A stretch of DNA of 64,000 bases from Leuconostoc lactis (GTDB lineage: Bacteria > Bacillota > Bacilli > Lactobacillales > Lactobacillaceae), in the NCBI RefSeq assembly GCF_007954625.1, contig NZ_CP042423.1, positions 1 to 64,000 on the forward strand. Direction: 5' to 3'. The translations under genes and the position numbers were made by a program. Shown here piece after piece: positions 47,253-59,054 of the stretch (within the stretch, counting starts at the first letter, position 1; the number at the start of each line of letters is the position of its first letter). Under the pieces are notes generated by a model, which had not been told where the DNA came from, did not search any database, and saw only the letters and a list, made by a program, of their open reading frames with translations.

Positions 47253-47279
47253 AGGGTCTATAATTACATAATAACCCCT
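47253..47279. other. Candidate recombination site (27-bp imperfect dyad), copy 2
   Basis: The arms AGGGTCTATAAT and ATAATAACCCCT (9 of 12 symmetric positions) surround 3 bases. It matches 16388-16414 at 24 of 27 positions in inverted orientation and has the same 13-base distance to the conserved stem-loop at 47293. There is no recombinase gene beside this copy. Confidence 0.5.
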
Positions 47280-47292
47280 CGAAAAGACTATC

Positions 47293-47337
47293 AAAACAGC
47301 CCCATTATCTAATCACTAGATAATGGGGGCTTTTTTT
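47293..47337. terminator. Stem-loop paired with dyad site, copy 2
   Basis: Its arms match those of 16330-16374 apart from one missing C in one arm, and a T run follows. Together with the dyad it forms the repeated two-part element. Confidence 0.65.
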
Positions 47338-47533
47338 TATTTATTTATAATAATGACCCCTTAACGTCGCTACATTTTTCCATAATTTTATAATTAGACC
47401 GTTATATATGAATTACGATGCGATGCAACAACTTTCCCTACTAATTAAAGACTCCACCACCTTTAAAAACCACGCAGCTTATTTATGGAGATTGCAGCAA
47501 CTAAAGTGAAACAATCATTTTAGTCGCTATTTT

Positions 47534-47562
47534 TTGAAAGCGCTTTCTATTAGTGCTATGAT
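47534..47562 (+). promoter_or_regulatory. Promoter with perfect cre site
   Basis: TTGAAA (-35) and TATGAT (-10) are 17 bases apart. TTGAAAGCGCTTTCT at 47534-47548 fits the CcpA cre consensus fully and covers the -35 box, so preferred sugars should repress the two genes that follow. Confidence 0.8.
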
Positions 47563-47595
47563 TAACCTATTAAATCATTAATAGGAGGAGAAAAC

Positions 47596-48480
47596 ATGTC
47601 TATAAAAAATGTAACTGTTGCAGGTGGTGGTATTTTAGGTGGGCAAATTGCCTTTCAAAGTCAGTTCATGGGATTCAATGTTACGGTTTATGATGTCAAT
47701 GATTCTGCTCTAAAACACTCTGAGCAATTAATGACATCATATCCTGATATTTATAAAAATTTCTATGAAGATGGTGAAAAAGCGGATGAAGTTATTGAAA
47801 AAATTCGCTTTAGTTCTAATCTAGCTGATGCTGTTCAGGATGCAGACCTAGTAATTGAGGCCATTCCAGAAAATGTCAACATTAAGAAGGATTTCTATAA
47901 GCAACTTTCGAGAGTTGCCCCCAAAAAAGCAATATTTGCTTCAAATTCTTCTACGTTCGTCCCATCTCAATTTGTTGACAGTGTTGATCGTCCAGAAAAA
48001 TTTTTAGCCCTACATTTTGCTAACCAAATATGGGTCAACAATATTGCTGAAATTATGGGACATGCGGGAACTGATGAGAAGTATATTGACGAACTTGTGA
48101 AATTTGCGAGAGATATCCGAATGGTCCCTTTTAAATTAAACAAGGAACAACATGGTTATATTCTAAATTCACTCTTAGTTCCATTTTTAGATGCGGGACA
48201 AAAACTGTGGGCAAATGAAATTTCCGATCCTCATACAATTGATAAAGCTTGGATGTTAGCAACGAAGGCTCCAATGGGACCGTTTGCAATATTAGATGTT
48301 GTTGGTCTACAGACACCCTATAATTTAGCTTTATCAAGGTCAGAAACAGATGAAGAACAAGCCAATATTGCTCGTTTGATAAAAGAAATGATCGATAAGG
48401 GACATACGGGATTAGCAGCAGGAAAGGGATTCTATGAATATCCTAACCCTGAATACCAACAAGAGTCATTCTTAAAATAA
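47596..48480 (+). CDS. 3-hydroxyacyl-CoA dehydrogenase family protein
   Basis: This 294-residue NAD-dependent dehydrogenase has an N-terminal Rossmann fold with GGGILGGQIA (about 10-19), a DADLVIEAIPE segment, and the conserved SNSSTF and LHFAN stretches. The C-terminal dimer domain has KAPMGPFAILDVVGL. It resembles 3-hydroxybutyryl-CoA dehydrogenase. With only oleate hydratase as its operon partner (63 bases on) and no beta-oxidation genes nearby, it may act on hydroxy fatty acids or their CoA esters. AGGAGGAG precedes the ATG. Confidence 0.88.
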   Translation: MSIKNVTVAGGGILGGQIAFQSQFMGFNVTVYDVNDSALKHSEQLMTSYPDIYKNFYEDGEKADEVIEKIRFSSNLADAVQDADLVIEAIPENVNIKKDFYKQLSRVAPKKAIFASNSSTFVPSQFVDSVDRPEKFLALHFANQIWVNNIAEIMGHAGTDEKYIDELVKFARDIRMVPFKLNKEQHGYILNSLLVPFLDAGQKLWANEISDPHTIDKAWMLATKAPMGPFAILDVVGLQTPYNLALSRSETDEEQANIARLIKEMIDKGHTGLAAGKGFYEYPNPEYQQESFLK

Positions 48481-48543
48481 GGATGACATTAACGTTTTTT
48501 TAATAGATTATATCAACATAAAGCGTAGTAAAAGGAGGCCATT

Positions 48544-50307
48544 ATGCGATATTCTAACGGAAATTATGAAGCTTTTGCACGTCCAAGGAAGCCCAAAAAT
48601 GTGGATCAAAAATCAGCGTATATTATTGGAGGAGGGCTGGCCGGATTGGCTACCGCTGTTTTCTTGGTGCGCGATGGACAAATGTCCGGGGAAAAAATTC
48701 ATATATATGAGGAATTGCCTACTCCGGGTGGATCGTTAGATGGAGAAAAGCGTGCCAATATCGGCTTTGTGACACGTGGTGGTCGAGAAATGGAAAATCA
48801 TTTTGAAACTATGTGGGACATGTATCGATCAATTCCTTCTTTAGAAATTGAAGACGCCTCTTACTTAGATGAATTTTATTGGCTAGATAAAGATGATCCA
48901 AATTCATCTAATACTCGCCTAATTTATAATCGCGGACAGCGCGTACCAACTGATGGCCTCTACACTTTGGATGAAAAATCTAAAGAATTAATAGATTTAG
49001 TTTTAACTCCTGAGTCAAAATTGGGTAAGACGACTATTGAGGAATTCTTCTCAAATGAGTTCTTTGAAAGTAACTTTTGGATGTACTGGGCAACTATGTT
49101 TGCTTTTGAAAAGTGGCACTCTGCAGTTGAGATGCGTCGATACACGATGCGATTTATTCATCATATTGATGGATTACCTGATTTTAGTGCCCTAAAGTTC
49201 AATAGGTACAATCAGTATGAGTCTATGGTTCTACCAATTATAAGGTATTTAGAGTCATACAATGTCGAATTCATCTATGATACACAAGTTAATAATGTTG
49301 TGGTAGATTTCGAAAATGACGAAAAAATTGCAAAAAAACTCGTGATCCAGGATGGTGATGATGTTAGCCTATCACGTGATGATCTTGTATTCGTTACAAA
49401 TGGTTCTATTACAGAAAGTTCAACATACGGAAGCCATGATAAACCCGCTCCTATATCAAAAGAGTTGGGTGGTAGTTGGTCACTATGGAAGAATCTGGCA
49501 GAACAATCTAATGATTTCGGTCATCCAGAAGTATTCTACGATAACCTACCTGACAAAAGTTGGTTCGTATCAGCGACAGCCACTATAAAATCACCAGAAA
49601 TTGAACCTTACATTGAACGTCTCACCAATCGTGATTTGCATGATCACAAAATTAATAGTGGTGGGATCATTACCATAACCGATTCGAACTGGTTGATGAG
49701 TTTCGCGGTTCACAGGCAGCCACATTTCAAAGAACAAAAAGAAAATGAAACAATTGTATGGATATATGGATTATATTCAGATACCAAAGGAAATTTTGTT
49801 GATAAGACTATTGTAGAAAGTTCTGGTGAAGAAATCACTCAAGAACTCCTTTATCACCTTGGTGTCCCTGAGTCCAAGATCAAACAATTGTCTAACCAAA
49901 ACAATATAAATACCGTTCCAGTATTTATGCCATTTATTACGTCATACTTTATGCCCCGCGTTGCGGGTGATAGGCCAGATATTGTTCCTAAGGGATCTGT
50001 TAATTTAGCCTTTATTGGTAATTTCGCAGAGTCACCTAGTAATGACACCGTGTTCACTACCGAATATTCAATTAGGACAGCCATGGAATCTGTATATACT
50101 TTGCTTGAAGTTGAACGAGCTGTTCCTGAAGTTTATGGATCCATTTATGATATTCGAGAACTACTTAAAGCCATCTACTATATGGGAGATAAAAAAACCA
50201 TTGATGAGGCTAATTTAGGAATCCCTAAATTAGCTAAAGTAGTTCTAAAAAAGAAGATAAAGGGAACGTTTATCGAAGAGCTACTTACCGAGAGTAAATT
50301 ACTATAA
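48544..50307 (+). CDS. ohyA: Oleate hydratase (myosin-cross-reactive antigen family)
   Basis: The 587-residue FAD enzyme adds water to the cis-9 double bond of oleic or linoleic acid to give 10-hydroxy acids. The dinucleotide motif GGGLAGLATA lies at about residues 30-39, then EELPTPGGSLDG and RGGREMENH with the conserved acidic catalytic region. Length and order match the family. AAGGAGG precedes the ATG. The reaction detoxifies unsaturated fatty acids at the membrane. It shares the cre-controlled promoter with the dehydrogenase gene. Confidence 0.95.
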   Translation: MRYSNGNYEAFARPRKPKNVDQKSAYIIGGGLAGLATAVFLVRDGQMSGEKIHIYEELPTPGGSLDGEKRANIGFVTRGGREMENHFETMWDMYRSIPSLEIEDASYLDEFYWLDKDDPNSSNTRLIYNRGQRVPTDGLYTLDEKSKELIDLVLTPESKLGKTTIEEFFSNEFFESNFWMYWATMFAFEKWHSAVEMRRYTMRFIHHIDGLPDFSALKFNRYNQYESMVLPIIRYLESYNVEFIYDTQVNNVVVDFENDEKIAKKLVIQDGDDVSLSRDDLVFVTNGSITESSTYGSHDKPAPISKELGGSWSLWKNLAEQSNDFGHPEVFYDNLPDKSWFVSATATIKSPEIEPYIERLTNRDLHDHKINSGGIITITDSNWLMSFAVHRQPHFKEQKENETIVWIYGLYSDTKGNFVDKTIVESSGEEITQELLYHLGVPESKIKQLSNQNNINTVPVFMPFITSYFMPRVAGDRPDIVPKGSVNLAFIGNFAESPSNDTVFTTEYSIRTAMESVYTLLEVERAVPEVYGSIYDIRELLKAIYYMGDKKTIDEANLGIPKLAKVVLKKKIKGTFIEELLTESKLL

Positions 50308-50492
50308 AACACAATAGCCGTAAAAAATTTTAAAGCGACAAAATTATTGCCAATTATAAGTACCAAACCCATTATGCGTCATATTTTTGTAGTAATGGAC
50401 TGTTAGTTTTGGAAAAAGACTGCTCTTATGCTAGATTTACGGACAGATTTTCTTCTGCCCTGTAAACTAATAGCATAGGAGCATTTTTTAAT
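50308..50492. other. Intergenic stretch before the IS3 element
   Basis: No terminator is obvious after ohyA. The right part is probably the left end of the IS element, but I could not define its terminal repeat. Confidence 0.45.
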
Positions 50493-50753
50493 ATGATTCG
50501 ATACAAAAAAGAATTTAACCAGTCTCTTGTTGAGATGCACAATCAAGGCCGTTCATATGCTGATCTATCCGCTGAATATGGACCTTCGGTCGACTCAATC
50601 CGTAACTGGGTCAAGTTGTACGCGTTCCACGAAGTGGACGGCGAAAAATGGACGCAAGCTGATGTAAACGCATTACAAAAGGAAAACGACAAACTTCGCG
50701 AAGAACTTGAGATTTTAAAACGAGCCGCGGTGTTACTTTCGAAGTACAACTAA
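50493..50753 (+). CDS. IS3-family transposase OrfA
   Basis: The 86-residue protein has the helix-turn-helix (NQSLVEMHNQGRSYADLSAE, then YGPSVDSIRNWVKLY) and a leucine-zipper tail (LQKENDKLREELEILKRAA) that pairs with OrfB. TAGGAG lies upstream of the ATG. OrfB overlaps in the -1 frame, as usual for programmed frameshifting in this family. Confidence 0.88.
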   Translation: MIRYKKEFNQSLVEMHNQGRSYADLSAEYGPSVDSIRNWVKLYAFHEVDGEKWTQADVNALQKENDKLREELEILKRAAVLLSKYN

Positions 50754-51040
50754 CGCAAAATCGCGAGTTAGGACTGGAAATCATTGACCGTTCGCTCGCA
50801 ATGGGACACCGCATAACAAGCGTTTTATCAGCTTTGAATATAGCTCGAAGCACTTATTATCAATGGAAAAATTGGCATCCCAGCCAACAAGAGACGCGTC
50901 GCAACGCTCTAAAAATGGCAATCAAAGCCGTCTACAACACCAATCGTGGGATCTATGGCTACCGACGCATCGCCGCATTTTTACGGTTCATTTTGAACAC
51001 TGAAGTTGGTGATCGTTTGGTTTGGGAGCAATTATGTTAG
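50735..51040 (+). pseudogene. IS3-family transposase OrfB, 3' truncated
   Basis: The frame continues from the OrfA end (LTQNRELGLEIIDRSLAMGH, then an SVLSALNIARSTYYQW segment and NRGIYGYRRIAAFLR). It leaves the family pattern near 50995, before the DDE catalytic core. The downstream part is replaced by sequence like the mob-side hairpin region. Confidence 0.8.
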
Positions 51041-51113
51041 CATTCAAAAAGTTGAGATACCGACACTATCTTAACTTTTTTATGTGGTTAAGCTGACACC
51101 AGCTTAACCCACG
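51037..51113. other. Contig-end segment resembling the inverted mob-side hairpin region
   Basis: It aligns, diverged, with the complement of about 9470-9545: TTAGCATTCAAAA, an AAGTTGAGATA hairpin, then ATGTGGTTAAGCTGACA. It then folds back on itself (GGTTAAGCTG, 4 bases, CAGCTTAACC). The next base begins the PHP-ATPase fragment. The joint looks artificial or palindrome-driven. Confidence 0.6.
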
Positions 51114-52110
51114 CAGATATTAAAGATGTTGAAATAAACTTCCTTGACACTGAAATAGCAAAAAATACCGTTCAAATTGAAACTATTCAATCTGAAATAA
51201 CGAAATAAACACCAAGGATACTGCCGTTCGCAAAAATATTGAAGAAATCGATAAAAACTTACTTATCGTAAATGATGACATAACCAAGCTCGCGTCGGCC
51301 AAAGACAATTTACAAAAATATGAAGATGCGTATAAAAATCTATCGAAAAAATCATCAACTTAATATCTAAAATTGATTCTGCTAGAACTACTTTTCAAGA
51401 TTCAATAAACAAACTGAATATATTGAACTTTGGTCAGGTAGAGGATCAATCAACTAGGTTGATTTTAAAAGATACTGTCGATTGGCAAGATGAGATTTCT
51501 AATCATATAAATAGACGATATAGTTTGCCAGAAGATCTAGATCTCACCATGATAAATCAAAGTAATGGTTCGTTTAAATGGTCTACCGATCAAAAAGCAC
51601 TGTCCTCAGATTGGTACAGTGCTCAACAATAATGACATTAAATTTAATAATAACCATGATAACATTGACCTTGTCAAGGTAATCATGAAAAAATTAACCC
51701 ATTTCACTTTTGATCTCCTGTTGGGAAATGATTCTCTACAAGAAATGTCACCCGGTATGAAAGGTGTTGTACTATTACAGGTTCTTTTAATGGCCTCCAA
51801 TAACCAGTCAACTATTATATTAGACCAACCGGAAGACGATTTAGATAATAATACAATAGTGAAGATGCTTGTTCCATTACTAAAAGAAATTTCAAATACT
51901 CGACAAGTCATACTGGTAACTCATAACGCAAATCTAGTAGTTCTAACAGATGCAGAAGAATAATCATTGCTGAACGTGATAGTTCAGCTTTTAGTATTAA
52001 CTACTCTTCTGGATCACTTGAAACTTCATATTCGAGATCAAATAACAGATTTACTAGAAGGTGGGAAAGAAGCCTTTTACAAACGGGAACAACGATACTA
52101 CATGAAATAA
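51114..52110 (+). pseudogene. PHP-ATPase 3' fragment (repeat of 1-997)
   Basis: Frameshifted copy of the end of the gene at 44305-47004. See 1-997. Confidence 0.85.
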
Positions 52111-52340
52111 GTCTATAATTTTATCATAAGGTACTCTTTTGTTATATGTCATGATAAAGGCGCGCAATCAAGTTTTTAAAACTTGATTGCGCGCCTTTAT
52201 TTAATTTGTGAATTTTATTTAACGCAAAAAGTGCTATCAACCTCGTCACATCATTCATTGGGTACACTATTATTTTATATTTTATAACATGTTAAGTTTA
52301 AAAGATTGTCTATGTTTATTAGAAAATAAAATAAACCCTT

Positions 52341-54923
52341 TTAAAGGGCTAGAGTTTGAATATTTTTTCGAACCTGACGAGCATCACCGCAACATAGAAT
52401 TTAACACCGTACAATTTAACTTGATCATTTTCACCAATCACATCAACACTTTCAGGCGAAATACTGGTTAACAAGTCCTCTTTCCATTGGTCTTGCTCCA
52501 GCAATTGGGTACCCTTTGGTTCAATAAAATCTGATAAATATAAGACTCATTAGCCAAATACAGAACAAAGTCCGGTAAGAAACCAGCATAGTGAGACACA
52601 TCTCCAGCAAATTCATGCAATTTAGCTTAGTATTACGCTCATCACTACGAATCAGGTAAACATCTTTGTACTTGTTTTGCAGCTCTTCATATAGCCTTGG
52701 ATCAGTTCGATTAGACTACGTTCCAATTTATCGACAATAGCCTCGTTATAGACAAACCAAGGTGCCTTTTATAGTCATAAGTTTGAATTAACTCATGAAC
52801 CCCAGCATCAGAATAGTTAACTGGTACACGCTTCTGATAATCCTGAACGGCATCTTTAATTGGCAACCCAATAACTTATTGGTTCCGCGTTGGCGCTTAT
52901 AGTTCATGATTAACATGCGCTGAATATAGGCTAGATATTTTCAACGACTAATAGCTGTGTTTCTCGACTAAGCACTGCATCTGAACCATCGATACCGTCG
53001 CTTGGATTTCTTTTATTGCCCCAACCACTGTGCCTCATACATAAACTCCGAGATAGAATTTAGCGTCGGCATATATTTTTTCATGGTATTGAATCTGAAG
53101 AAGGATTCCGTGCCATTGCTTTTTTGACGAGGGCATCATCAATCTTTACCAGTCGTGTCTCATTCATACCAGCAACATTTTGTGTATCAAAGGCAGTTGC
53201 TTCTAGGGTTGCGTCTCAATATTGACGGTAGGTAGTTCCGCAACGGAACACCGTATTTTGCCAACCCATTGTATTCACTCTCAGGGACATCTTCGACGTC
53301 ATTGTAATACAGCTTGCCATATTGATAGACATCGGAACGCTTAAATGACGCTTTAACTGTCGTGGTTAAAATATCAAAGTCTTTATCATCTTCAACTTGG
53401 AGCTGCATTGCTTCAAAAGATTTGTCAGATTATCAATATATTTTTTATCATTAATCGTGTGATAGTGTAAGGACTCTAATATCTGTAATTCTGGCGTGCT
53501 ATGGTCAACCGTCGCGTAAACGATGTTGCTCCTCATAGACGAAGGGATTGTAGCGCGCACCACGACCATTAATTGCGCCTCACTATTGGTTTGTGTTGAC
53601 GTAATGGGTTGCTCTCCAATGCGGACAATATCATACAAATTTAAGACATCCAACCTTCAGAAAGCTTGGCGACTGCGAAATAGCTCTAAATGGATTGCTT
53701 GGTTCTTCTAGGGTATTTAAATTACGTAATCATTTAAGTCACCTAAAATACCATTGCTACTCGTATCATTAACATTAATTGTATTTAATGGTTGAAATCA
53801 CGTTGCAATTCCCGGACCAAGCCCCCCATATCAATTGTTTGATAATACGTATACGCTTGGCGCAAAGTAGATGATTGCGTGGTTTGGCGTTGCTTTGCAA
53901 TAAATTGCGCTAGATCTTCAGTAGTTAATTTATCAAGCAGTGTCAAAAATTGATCACGGGCCGCTTTTGAAACGTCAATTTTATTTGACTTAAATAAAAT
54001 AACTGGCTTAAAATCTCGTACACCCGCCTGGATCGCCATGTGCTTACGATATTGTGATAGCAATACCGCATTCAGCATCTTTTCGTTATCATCAGCATTG
54101 GCTTGTAAACGAGCAATTTTCTTTGAGTAACCAGCATTTTGAAACTCTTTTAAATCATATTGGAAGATGACTTTATCACGATATTTTTCATAAATAAACT
54201 CGTTATTTAAATCAATTGTGGCCGTGAATTCTAACTGTCGATTCGCTTTATTGCTTGTCGAATACGGTCTAAGACATATTCCCACGCTTTATTTTTTGAT
54301 CTGCTTACTCTTTGTGCCGGCAGAAAATGATGCGCTTCATCAGCTAGAATAATCAACTTCTGTTTCTCTAAATCACCATAAGTTAAACCATTTTCGCGTG
54401 GTGTATTTAATTCATTTGCTAAAGTTTGGATCGTTGTGAGCCGCAAGTAGATCACGCCTGGTTCACTATTTGTTGGAAATCGGTGACTTCTCGCAATTCA
54501 ATCGGCATCCCATCAATATTGAGTGGTTGTGAAAAGAGGTACTTTGGTGACTGAACATTCAGCATGTTTTCACGAGTTTTAGCAATCACCGCGTTTGTAT
54601 AACAACAAAAAGAAAATTTTGATAGCCAATTCATGGTAAAAATACAGCATATCGGCTGCCATCACATCAGTTTTTCCAGAACCAGTGGCCATATGGAATA
54701 ACAATTGATTAAAGCGACTGGCAACATTGGTATCCTTTGCGTGTAATTCAAGTTGTATAGTGATTGCTTTTGATAATCACGTAACTGATGCTTGAGATTG
54801 TGCTTAATGTAGTCCGGATAAACAAACGCATGTCGGGTTCGTCGTTTTTTAAAAGTCACTCGTATAGTCGTTAATCTCATGAACAATAGGTAAGACAAGT
54901 TCTCGTGATTTCTTTTTGGCCAT
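52341..54923 (-). pseudogene. res: res, frameshifted (repeat of 1228-3810)
   Basis: Same indels as the first reading. The intact form is at 41461-44073. Confidence 0.85.
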
Positions 54924-56899
54924 TACAGATCACGCTCCCCATAAAAGCTTTTATTAAGGCAATATCACTCTCAGACATCAGCTCTTGTACATCACGATCG
55001 TCCATATCACTGTACGCATAATACAACTGATTCTTATCAATGACCTTGACTATCAGCTGCTTTTTATCAGCCAATGACATTGATGGTATTCAGGATCTTG
55101 CAGGACTTTTCAACATCGACTCGGAAATCAAAATCAGCGCCACCTTCAATCATGCGATGAACAACATCTTCTAATTGCTTCGTCGTTTCGGCCTGTTGGA
55201 CATCTTTGAGATAACCTTGGTTCTTTTCATTATTCAGCATAGACAAATGATCGCCGCCTTGCCAATAACGTCTTTAGAGATGCCCGTTGTATCACCATTA
55301 ATAACATTAACTAACCTTTTTTTCAGTTTATACACTTGTTCATCAATCTGTTCAACTGTTATAAATCGTCTGTTCATTTTAGTGCTGTTGCTGCTGTAGA
55401 ACCGGATCCACCAAAGAAATCTAACACAATATCGTTTCAGAAGAATATCTTTGAATAATCTCTTTAGCATTTTTTCAGGCTTTTTCCCACTTCTCATTTC
55501 TACACCACCTTCGTGGCGAATATTTCCAAATGCTCCTGCCATATCAATAATCCTCAAGTGGTTTTAATTTTGTTGTAACTAAACCGCTTTGTACTGCACT
55601 TGGAACTCCTTGGAAATACTTACCTTTCGTTGCACCGACCTTTTGAGGACCAGTAAAATACCTATATTTATTTCCATCATCACCAATACCCCATACTCTA
55701 TAAACAACACCATAACCATCTTCGTTGTATCTTCCGGTTAGGTAATCTCTAAAAAACGTCCTGAAGAATTTCCATCTAAATTGTTCCTGTGGCCCAACTT
55801 CTTTTAACCGTGTATGTTCGCTGTCTCTTTTTTAAACTTATTTGATTTTTTAAAGATATCAACTCTCTTACCGCAAGTTCTATGGTTTTAAAAGGTGATT
55901 CCAGCTCATCAAATGAATAAATAAATTGGTATAGTTATAATCTTCTTGACTTTTGAAAGGATGCACTACTGATGCATTATTCTTTTTGTAATAGTGAATT
56001 TGCTCAATTTGTTTGTGATAATCCATATCCGATTTTATGTTTTGTCTGCATATCTCACCATATATATTGTGGTAAACATTTCAGAAATTTCTACCAAAAA
56101 TTGAATCCATTAATACTTTAAGATAAGGACCTTCTGAATCATCGATATGAACTGCTATGACGCCCTCATCAGTTAGTAATTCTCTAGCTATTTCTAGCCT
56201 GCTTTTAATAAATGTCAACCAGGTCGAATGATTAAATTGATCATTATTACGAAAAGAGTCTGATCCAGTATTATATGGCGGATCTAAATAAATTAGTTTA
56301 ACCCTGCCAGCATAAACGTCTTTTATACTATGCAAAGCAATCAAGTTATTTCCTTTGACAATCAATTTTCGTCATCAAATTATCAGTTGATGTACCGTCT
56401 AAATTTTCTTGATTATACTTAGTAGCATTAACAAATATTTTAGTTCCAATATTGATCAATTTCAGCCTTAGCTATCGTTTCATGAAAAAAAAGTTCATCA
56501 GCATCTTGTTGATCTTCTTTGTCATACCAGCTTTAAAACGGTATCTTTGAAGGGAAAATCTAGCACAACATCAGCAGTCTCATCAATAAACTTACCGCCA
56601 GCAGTAAGGCCATTTTATTCTCAAATTTTGTATAGCTATCTTGCCAGTATTCTTTATACGTAAACATTCAATAAACTGGTTTAGCTTAAACAGTTCTACA
56701 CTTTATCATCTATAACAATTGACTCCGTATAGGTGTCATGAATTAGTTGATTAGCTAGTAATGCCTTCATCAACATAGGTGTGTACGCATCAGGTCTTCT
56801 ATTACTTTATGCGCTTTTAAAGTGCCTTTATCTGAAAAATATGTGTTGCCAAATCTTTCAAAATGGACTTGTTGTCTCCATAATTTTTGAATCAATCAT
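54923..56899 (-). pseudogene. mod: mod, frameshifted (repeat of 3810-5786)
   Basis: Same indels as the first reading. The intact form is at 39452-41461. Confidence 0.85.
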
Positions 56900-57410
56900 T
56901 TTTTGCCCTCGTTTTTTAAATTGCCACCACTTTTTAGGTTTAGGCTTGGCTCTACTGTTCTGTTTCACTTGTTTGGTGCTGACGTCATCTTTTTCACCAT
57001 CATCATGCGGCCATCGTTAAAGCTTTCAAGTCCTTGATTTCTGCTTTGTATTCCTCTAGCAGCTTTTTGTCTTGCAAGGCTAACCGTTGTTGCTGGTCTA
57101 GTAAGTTTTGCTTTCTATTTGCGAATCTTTATTTCTATGCTTATCCTTAACTGAATTTTAACTCTATCTTAATTCATCAAGTTCACTTTTTGTTGTGCAC
57201 TATCCTCTTTTTCGTTGTCATTTGTCTGTTGTTGACTTTGATCTGTTTGTCGACTTCGACCTTATAATGCTGTTCTTCTAAGATAACAACATATACCTTT
57301 TGTTTGTTTGCCTTGTTTTGTTTGTCACGACTTTATATGATATTGTATTGCCTGTTTGAAACACCTAACTCCTCAGCGAGTTCTCGAATTGTTTTTAAAT
57401 TTTCACTCAT
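56892..57410 (-). pseudogene. DUF536 gene, chimeric (repeat of 5779-6297)
   Basis: Mixed replicon A/B sequence with indels, as in the first reading. Confidence 0.75.
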
Positions 57411-58554
57411 GATCTATATCCTGCCTTTTAACGATTGGTAGATACTGTTCAATCGATTTTTTAAGATACTTAGCAATATTCTTTTCGAATAGTCATCTTG
57501 TTTATCTCTGATATAGGCTAAGTGTTCTTTCACGCCCTTTAAACCACGTAATTCTTTTAATTCGTCATAAAGTGGATATACATTTTTCTGTAACCCTGAC
57601 AAAATAGTCGTATCCGTTAAATCAATATATGACAATAAAAACTGCTCCATAAGTAACTTTGTGTAGGGACTTTTTATTGCCTTAACAGTCAACATATCTT
57701 CTGTTTCTTCTTGACGAATCTTGCCTCGATATAAACGGGATCATCCTGTTTATAACTACTATCAGCCGCAACTTGTTTTTTAGTAATGTGAAAGACAATG
57801 CTATCAATGCTGCGTCCTTTTTTAACTTTCTCGTGCGTCACGTTAAAAGTTGTATGAGCATTGATTTCTTTTAAAGAGTTTTCAAGATATAGCTCTCAAA
57901 CCTATCAAACCTCTGGTACTCATTAACAGTATCAGTCATTTCTCGCAACTCTCGAATGCCGATTTTGGGATTACGATAGCTTTCTACTTGTTCTTTTCGT
58001 CGTCCACCTTTAACGCTGTAGTGATCATATTGGTTGTAATTCATTGATAACCAGCGATACAAAATAATTGCATACTTACTATTCAATTCTGCAATATCTG
58101 ACAAGGCATGTTGGGTGAAATTGGTTTTGAGCTTGATTAAGTAAGGCATGATTTCACGATGAAATTCAATTTTTACTTCGTCACTATAATCCGTCCATTC
58201 CACATAAGGGATTGGCACAATACTAACAAACTTAAACCCTTTATCTTGTTCTTTTTTAATCTGAAAAAAAGCTTGTTTCTGCATTTTTTCAATCGCTTGT
58301 TTAAAGCGACTGTTCTTATCATTATCATTGACTTTAAAAAAAGCAAACATTTCTTGCTTTGATAAATACACTGTTTGATCTTGAGGTGGATTGTCGGTAT
58401 CAATTAAAGACACCGCTAGTTCAAACATTTTGAGGGGTGTTTTATCCATCTTGGCAATGGATGTGATTAAACTATTATGTTCGACGACTTTTCGTTTTGA
58501 TAACTCATTCAAGGTGTGTACCTGCCTTGTCTTTGATTCTGGTATAATTGACAT
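57403..58554 (-). pseudogene. repA: Rep_3 initiator, frameshifted (repeat of 6290-7441)
   Basis: Same three one-base losses. The intact form is at 18310-19464. Confidence 0.85.
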
Positions 58555-59054
58555 ATAAATACGCTCCTTTGGGCGTGTTGTTGGATAAGCATAAAGAAAA
58601 ACTTTTAGACGGGAATTTCTTTATGCTTTTATTGTATCACCATGTACCACAATTTATTTTTATCTTTGTGGGGTATACACAGTTTTTTTGTGGGGTATAC
58701 ACAGTTTTTTTGTGGGGTATACACAGTTTTTTTGTGGGGTATTATCCTGTTAAACCTTGATAATACTGACTTTATAACTGCGCAAAAGAACAAAAGATTA
58801 AAATATAAAAGATAAACTTATAATAGGCTTCGCCTTTTTACTGAATTAATAAAAACAAAACAAAAAGAACACCGTTGTACATAATGTTTGTCCAGAGTGT
58901 TCTTTTTGTTTGGAATTATTTTAAATGACGGATTACTGGTCATCTATCATAATTGCCACTTATTACGCCAATAGAGACGTTTTAATTCGTTCAATGATTA
59001 TTTCTACGTCACATGGCTAAAAACGTTTAGAACGGCAAATAAGCCGGTTTAGCG
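58555..59054. other. Replicon A origin region (repeat of 7442-7941)
   Basis: Iterons lie at 58665-58742, with the leader stem-loop and terminator hairpin as in the first reading. Confidence 0.8.

Larger units (their letters stand above)
47005..47595. other. Intergenic stretch with recombination-site copy and promoter
   Basis: It contains the second 27-bp dyad (47253-47279) with its stem-loop (47293-47337) and a cre-overlapped promoter (47534-47562). About 250 bases at 47005-47250 show nothing I can assign. Confidence 0.7.
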
